Source of the DNA: Haemaphysalis longicornis
Lineage: Eukaryota; Arthropoda; Arachnida; Ixodida; Ixodidae
DNA length: 64,000 bases
Assembly: GCA_013339765.2 (NCBI GenBank)
Contig: CM023451.1
Coordinates: 147,880,763 to 147,944,762 of the forward strand
Reading direction: 5' to 3'
The notes below the pieces were generated by a model. That model saw only the letters and a program-made list of their open reading frames with translations, was not told the DNA's origin and ran no database searches. How positions within the stretch are numbered: position 1 is the first letter of the stretch; the number at the start of each line of letters is the position of its first letter. This document shows positions 58,430-64,000 of this stretch, one piece after another. Position numbers and translations under genes: made by a program.

Positions 58430-60030
58430 AGCGCTTGACAGTATTCGCCGCGAGATCGACATGTAGGTGGCGGCAGCGTCGTGCTGTTATAGTGTGGATG
58501 CTCCGCTGAGCGGCCCGGGAAAATGCACACTGTGGGCGCGCTTCGTGCCTTTCTCGCGCGGTATGTGCGCACGAAAGGCGCAGACAAGAGTGGTATGCTG
58601 TAGTTCGGTTCCGAAACGTTCAATGTATGGCATGGACGCGGCAATAAAGTTTTAACAGTACGCCGAAAAAGCGGCGACCCATCGGGAATCTCAGAACGGC
58701 CGCAATGATGACAATGATCTTGCACGCCGTGGCTCGTAGCAAGCTCGATCTTTGTAGCCTATGGCTTTGAGCCTTCAATAAAATCCCAAATAGAAACAGA
58801 TCAGGAAGCCTCTATATCTGGAACTCAGTTTACAACAGCAGTCTCAATCGCTTTCGCTGGCATTTGTGGGATGCCCTGAAATGGTAACACTACTTAACTG
58901 CCCCGACATTTTTTCTAAGAGCTTACGATATGTCTTGTGCGTTCGAAAGGCAACATAAAATTACTGAATTTTAACCAGCGCAGATATATATAACTGCAAC
59001 CGTTCTAACAGGTCTTTCGCGCCCAGCTTTAGTTGAATAAAATTTTAGCGACTCTGAACGCATGTTTGATGAATAACGGTGTCGGGTCACTTATTTAATG
59101 CTTTCGTCGCAAGTGACCTTGCAAATTAAATTGCTAACGCGCGCAATACAATCAACATCTCGTTCAGCTAGACTTGCAAAGTGACAAGCAGGTTTACAGT
59201 GTGTAAACCAAGCTTCTGGGACCTCACAGTGAGCACAGATTTTCTGTTACGGCTGCCCTGTTGGCCATTTGCGTTCCTTTTAAAATCTAACAGGTGCCTG
59301 CAACAGCGAGATGTGTTTGCATTCTTGCGTAGTGTCGCTTACGAACCGTAAAGATGGCAAATAAGTTGCCCTGTTGCAGATTTAATATAATGTTGCTTTT
59401 TATTTCTCGTTACGAAACAGCGCAACGGGTTGTAAACTGAACCTCGTTTTTGTCTTGGCATTTAATTATTGAGGATTGGTTAAAAAAGGCACGGATAAGT
59501 TTTTTGTGCATTTCACTTTTTTTAGGGAAGGCGGGGAGGGGAGGGGGTGTTCAGTCAACGTTCCAAGCGCAGCGAGAAGAGAACGCATGTAACGCGAAAA
59601 GCCAAACGTTGGTTTTCAGTATTACTTGCAATTGAAAGTGAGCTAGGCGTCGTGTTCCGTATCGGTGAAAAAACAGTACTTCAACAAGTAGACAATAGTA
59701 TTTGCAAAACTGATTAACCCCCCTTTTGGCCCGAGATTGTCCAGGAATTGTGGCTCGCCTTTTTTCAAAATTGTATTGAAAGCGAGCATTGTGGGAAAAA
59801 TAAAAAAATCCAGCGAGTCATGACACACACTTTTCGCACATGTGGGCAACAACGTGCATATATTACGCGATTTTTTCTCCATCTTTAAACTCAGGTCCAC
59901 CTTAAGAGCTTAAGACGTGACCATATTAGCCATTTAGTTATGTTGAGTGAAACACGTTTCTGGACAAGATGATTCATGTCTCGATTTGAAAACGGGATAT
60001 ATAAAAATGACACACGTACGTACGAAAATG
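58430..60030. other. Intergenic, no gene recognised
   Basis: Mostly AT-rich, with short frames only and no repeated landmark identified. AATAAAGTTTTAACAG at 58643 resembles a polyadenylation signal, but no upstream coding frame supports a gene end. Confidence 0.35.
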
Positions 60031-60036
60031 ACACAC

Positions 60037-60095
60037 GTACGACCTCGTGCTCAGCAGCGCAACGCCTTAGCCACTGAGCCACCGCGGCGGGTCGC
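60037..60095 (-). repeat. tRNA-derived SINE head fragment
   Basis: CGACCTCGTGCTCAGCAGCG and CACTGAGCCACCGCGGCGGG match the head of the SINE at 49.69-50.0 kb. It is broken inside the B box by a duplicated TGACACACGTACG sequence. Confidence 0.7.
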
Positions 60096-60278
60096 CGACG
60101 GCTTCCACACGCATGTGTGTGTGCGTGTTTATTCGTCACAGAGTGCGTACCTTTCAGAGAAGCCCCTAGCAGGATTAATCGTTGCTATTCATTGAATGCG
60201 CGATGCAAGAGCGTTTCCTTTTCGGTGAAAACATATAAAAGGCACACGCGCGTGAAAGCCTCCGGCTTACGGGTGGCC

Positions 60279-60280
<2 letters not shown>

Positions 60281-60336
<56 letters not shown>

Positions 60337-60351
60337 AGAGAGAAGAAGAGA

Positions 60352-60420
<69 letters not shown>
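60281..60420. repeat. (GA)n microsatellite
   Basis: About 140 bases of GA repeats with a few interruptions, followed by three copies of a CTTTGAGA-containing unit (TTTGAGAGCTCTTTGAGA). The purine strand may form triplex DNA. It creates long artefactual Arg/Glu and Ser/Leu frames. Confidence 0.95.
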
Positions 60421-60421
<1 letters not shown>

Positions 60422-60429
60422 CTTTGAGA

Positions 60430-62090
60430 AGTTTGAGAGCTCTTTGAGAGAACTTTGAGAGCTCTCGAACCGGAAGTGGCGGGGCTCCGCGGGTATTCCA
60501 GCCACTGTACCGCGGGAGCAGACAATGTACCCATGAGGCTTTGCGCTTTTTACCGGCACGTAAGGCATACAATGACACAATTCTGCTTTTGATTTTGTTT
60601 TCGTTTTGATTCGTTTACAGGCAGGATCTCCAGCACCTATTTTGTGAAGACGGCATCGGTGCTCTTATTGTAATTATTTAACGCATGCTATGAATCCACT
60701 GTAAATACCCTTTAAATATTTGTTGTGATTGTTCCTCGATTTTCTTTCATTTGTTTATTTTCTCATAATACGTCGTCAGCGGCGTGCGTTGGCGACTCAG
60801 CGGCGTTATAGCGGCTTGATAACTGCGTGGTGTACACGTGATACTACAAACCCGATGGAAGAGATGGAAGAGAAGGCGGCGAGGCGGTGGGCTGCGGGGG
60901 CCGAGCGCAAGCGCCGCAAGCGGGCCGACAACCGTGCATTCGCACTTTCACATTCTCCCCCTCGGGGAAATGCGGGGGAATTTTTTTTTAAAATTGATCA
61001 TGCAATTACAAAGACATTCTTTTAAATATTTTGCTGAGTAGCGAAGTTCTTTTTCGCCCAAGTACAAGATCTGAGCTTCAGAGATACTAATGAGCCGCGA
61101 TGCAACGTCGCTCATATTCGGGGACGCTGCTCTGAATTGCATGATTGCTGCGGAAAACATCTCTTACGCACTAAGCTCTCTCTTTTTTTAAACCGTTGAT
61201 AATGCCGCGCCGACACCTGCTTCTGCGAACATCATTTTCATGGGTGATTTTGCGCGGCTTACAAAAGTACTGCTGATGACGAGCTGCGGGTGATATTGGT
61301 CTCAGATAAGACTAAAACCACTGCCATATTGTGACAATTATACTCTGCGACGGAACGCCAAAAATCCCAAATACGCAGTCCTTACAAAAGTAAATATCTG
61401 TATGTATGCTGCAGAAAACATCGCAGATAGCTTTGGATGTTATCCCACAGGCTTCCCAACTTGTGATTCACAAACACAAAAAAAACCACCGCAGTCCGTG
61501 CAACGACGATGACTCCGGACGGGAGCGTGCAGCAAGGTACAACAGGTGCCTTCAGTGATGCACTGCTAATAACGCATTAAGTACTTGAGTTATCAGCAGA
61601 AAGCAACGCACACAAATGAAGAATGTCAAGAAATTGCAAGTTTTTCGCCATCACATTATAAAGAAACAGGTTTATTTCCCCGTGTAGTGGCACTCCATTA
61701 CGCAGCGGTTGTCTCAGGTTGCGCAAAGTGCAAAAAGAAAATAGTTACTGCCCCTGATCTTTAAAGAAAAAAAAAACTTGTGATAATGAGTCATTACGAA
61801 AAGAAACGAGTGAAAAAACATTGATACTGTCAATGATTTGTTATATAAAATACTGGTGATAATAGGTCGCGAGCACGAAAAAAAAATGAACACGGGTCTA
61901 ATTGCTACAAATATTCTAGCTAATATTCAACAAATACACATACGTCTTGTGGAAAGGCCGCATAGCCATCCCATGGCCTAAAATAACGCAGAATTGCGAA
62001 AGAGAACATCTGTAACAAAGAGGTATGAATTGCGTGCTAGCAACCTCCCCATCAACAACGCGCGCAGCCTAAAGCGTCTCTGTAGCGAAC
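60430..62090. other. Intergenic, one low-confidence coding relic
   Basis: At 60855-60960 a plus frame reads EEMEEKAARRWAAGAERKRR then KRADNRAF. This resembles the Arg/Ala repeat region found near the N-termini of some arthropod transposon proteins, but is too short to assign. The rest is AT-rich with no recognised feature. Confidence 0.25.
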
Positions 62091-62095
62091 CACCC

Positions 62096-62228
62096 GTGTC
62101 CCGAAAGGACCGCGTCCCGAAACGACCGTGTCCCGGAAGGTCCGTGCACCGAAAGTCCGGTGCACCGAAACTTCCGTGCACCGAAAGGTCCATGCACCGA
62201 AACGTTCTGTACCGAAAAGACCGGAGCC
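62096..62228. repeat. CCGAAA minisatellite, 16-17-bp units
   Basis: About eight units built on a CCGAAA core: first with GTCC upstream (CGTGTCCCGAAAGGAC), then with GTGCA (CCGTGCACCGAAA). The unit variant switches midway from GTCCCGAAA to GTGCACCGAAA, recording two expansion phases. Confidence 0.85.
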
Positions 62229-62269
62229 GGGAAAAGGGTCCATTGCAGTGGTTAGGTCCGGGGCTCCCA

Positions 62270-62465
62270 GTCGCGCAAACAAGATTCTGTGACGTCATAG
62301 AGACGTCACCGGAAAGTGGCGGGGGAGTCGCCACCACTGCTGCTGTTTTTCCTATTATCTCCGCTATTTATTCGGAATTTGCAGTGAAATTGGTAGCCCT
62401 GTTCATGGGGCAATGCAGTCTTTTCGGTGAAGGAAACTTGCGTTTTGTCTTCATGGCCCTCGCGG
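62270..62465. repeat. Dispersed repeat fragment
   Basis: AACAAGATTCTGTGACGTCA and AAGTGGCGGGGGAG resemble AACAAGATTCCGTGATGTCA and AAGTGGCTGGAGAG at 6630-6690. The right end, TTTTGTCTTCATGGCCC, matches 25820-25835. Part of a TTAA-type family. Confidence 0.45.
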
Positions 62466-63167
62466 CGAGAATGCAGTGAGAGGGAGGCGGCCAAGCCGCG
62501 ACGCGGGCCGGCGGACGTCGACGCATGACAAAAGACACCGGCGCCAGCGAGGGGGACTCGCGTTACAAGAGCGACTTGTTCTGTACTGGACAAGAAGGCG
62601 TGAGCATCGTCCCACTTTCTGGCTTGCTGAAGTGCGTCAAAGAAAGGCAGATCAAGAGATACAAATCAAGAGGTTGAGTACGAGTCATGGTCAACAAAGG
62701 GCTAGAATATCCAACGAGTCGAGATATCCACCCAGTTAAAAAACTGGTAAGAAGGTCCAACGAGTAGCGATGTGCAACTCCGCTGCCCAAGATAAATATT
62801 AAAGGAGGGCAGTTGATTTTAAGCAATCCACAGTAGGAGAGAGATTAAAGTAAGTTCTGAGGTGTGGCTCGATGCGCACGTCATAAACGACATCGAACTT
62901 TTTTTTTGGTTCTTAGAAGGTCATTTTAATTTCCTCTTCAACGCGTCGTTGTATTCAAACAGGGACGTAGATGCTAGTATTCCTTTTGGCAAAACTTCCC
63001 TCGTCCAATAACACCCCCCCCCCCCCCTCTTCGAAAAGTATCTTCGGCTACGGCCCTGGATCCAATCATTGAGTAAATACTTCTTGATTATTACAAGTAT
63101 CATCATTATTAGCATTCAAAGAAAAAATTGTGTGTAGCTGCTGAAGTGAAAGCTAAGAGGAACAATT

Positions 63168-63496
63168 TTAGGGGCGGAGCCCATTAGGGGCTGGGGCTGT
63201 TGGCGTTTCCTGTCGTCGTCCTATAATCGCGCTAAAAAACAGGATACTTGTTTACGCCTCGCGCTAGACCGTAAAGCGAGCTAAAAAAAATAACACCGGG
63301 ACATTCGTTTACGCCTCACGCTATAGAGAGCTTCGTGCTTCAAAGACGCGAGACTGTTACAGAAAAGTTGTATACCTCTACCCCCAACGGTTTCATCCCC
63401 GTTGGCAAAGACGCGAAGAATACACTTATACAATACATGCTTCGCCCCTCCCCAGGTTTCACGTTAGTGGAGATGGCCCGGGACTTTTTTTTTTTT
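63168..63496 (-). repeat. Dispersed repeat family D, copy 5
   Basis: Minus-strand copy with all parts: AGGGGCGGAGCCCATTAGGG hairpin, two GTTTACGCCTCGCGC units, TACCTCTACCCCCAACGG and GTGGAGATGGCCCGGGA before a T-run. Confidence 0.75.
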
Positions 63497-63635
63497 TGCC
63501 ACTGGTTTCGCACTGGCCTGTACAAGAACAGGGGCAAATAAATCCACTCGTCTTCTTGCTGGATTTCCAAGCGCGACCAAGTCTCCTACTCTTTTCGATT
63601 CCCACGCGGTTGTTCATACGTTGATTTGTCTATGT

Positions 63636-64000
63636 CAGTGGTCCTCAAACGGGAGTCTTCAGGGGTCCTCCAAGCCCTCCCCGAAGCACCCCTTCCCTAC
63701 CCTTCCCCATTCTTTTTTTTTTTTTTTTCGTACAAACCTTGCTAGCAATGCAGGCAGGGGGCTTTGCTGCACGACTTGCATGTTTAATTTCTCCGCGCAG
63801 CAGGCGGTTTAACGTTGGCTTTTTGCACATCACCCCAGCTATGTGGAAAAGCGCACAAAATGCACTATATCGATTTTTCGGCAGATTTTACCTGGAATAG
63901 CAAATTGTTTGACAATATGACACGCATCAGCATTAAGTTAGCTACAAAAGGCCGACTTTAGCTGTAAGTGCAAATTGTTCGATGTTATGAAACAGATAAA
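63636..64000 (+). mobile_element. hAT-like repeat, cut by window edge
   Basis: Starts near CAGTGGTCCTCAAACGGGAG, then GACTTGCATGTTTAATTTC, and continues GCAAATTGTTTGACAATATG to the end of the window. Gives the uninterrupted order of sequences that flank the Tigger-like insertion at 42.56-44.65 kb. Confidence 0.6.

Noticed and set aside
60117..60580. Arg/Glu- and Ser/Leu-rich frames on both strands
   Set aside because: They are translations of the GA microsatellite.

Overview
This is eukaryotic, intron-rich, repeat-dense DNA, most probably from a hard tick (Ixodida). That assignment is an inference from an arthropod-like MYRF gene combined with tRNA-derived SINEs, many TTAA- and TA-flanked fold-back elements, and RTE/CR1-like LINE tails. 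No bacterial operon, rRNA gene, CRISPR array or intact viral genome was seen.

One host gene dominates. On the minus strand, 24 coding exons between 46081 and 247 assemble into a homologue of MYRF (myelin regulatory factor), a membrane-anchored transcription factor. I traced each exon from conserved protein sequence or from splice sites and checked reading phase across all junctions; every junction agrees except for one missing base inside exon 16. The deduced product is about 1,120 residues. In order it has a basic start, an acidic/proline-rich activation region with a PESPPDSGSEPP motif, an NLS and psi-K-x-E sites, an Ndt80-like DNA-binding domain, an intramolecular-chaperone (S74-type) self-cleaving domain with its Ser-Lys dyad, a coiled coil, one short transmembrane helix and a lumenal C-terminal domain. 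The 3' UTR runs off the left edge. The first coding exon (46051-46081) sits in a GC-rich block that is probably the promoter/5' end, and is the least certain exon.

The introns hold layered transposons. 1.0-3.0 kb: a 2.0 kb pogo/Tigger-like element with a second element inside it. 5.9-8.4 kb: a TTAA fold-back element, then a dispersed repeat (family D) split by a pogo-like element with a clean TA duplication. 11.5-20.1 kb: fold-back elements, a SINE and a Tigger-like remnant. 20.5-25.7 kb: a CR1-like LINE tail, a long inverted repeat and adjoining TTAA elements. 31.3-38.6 kb: a TTAA element, a second copy of a 0.9 kb fold-back element, and hAT-like and palindrome-ended sequences. 41-45 kb: a LINE tail, then a hAT-like repeat apparently split by a Tigger-like element that itself contains a family D copy.

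From 46.3 to 64 kb, upstream of MYRF, I recognise no host gene. It holds SINE copies with GATT/CAAT microsatellites, a 488 bp hAT-like element with a perfect 8 bp target duplication, an RTE-like LINE remnant, two small GAGAGTTTT-ended fold-backs, a GA microsatellite, a CCGAAA minisatellite, and family D and hAT copies at the right edge. The longest open frame there (233 codons, 53676-54377 minus) is unrecognised.
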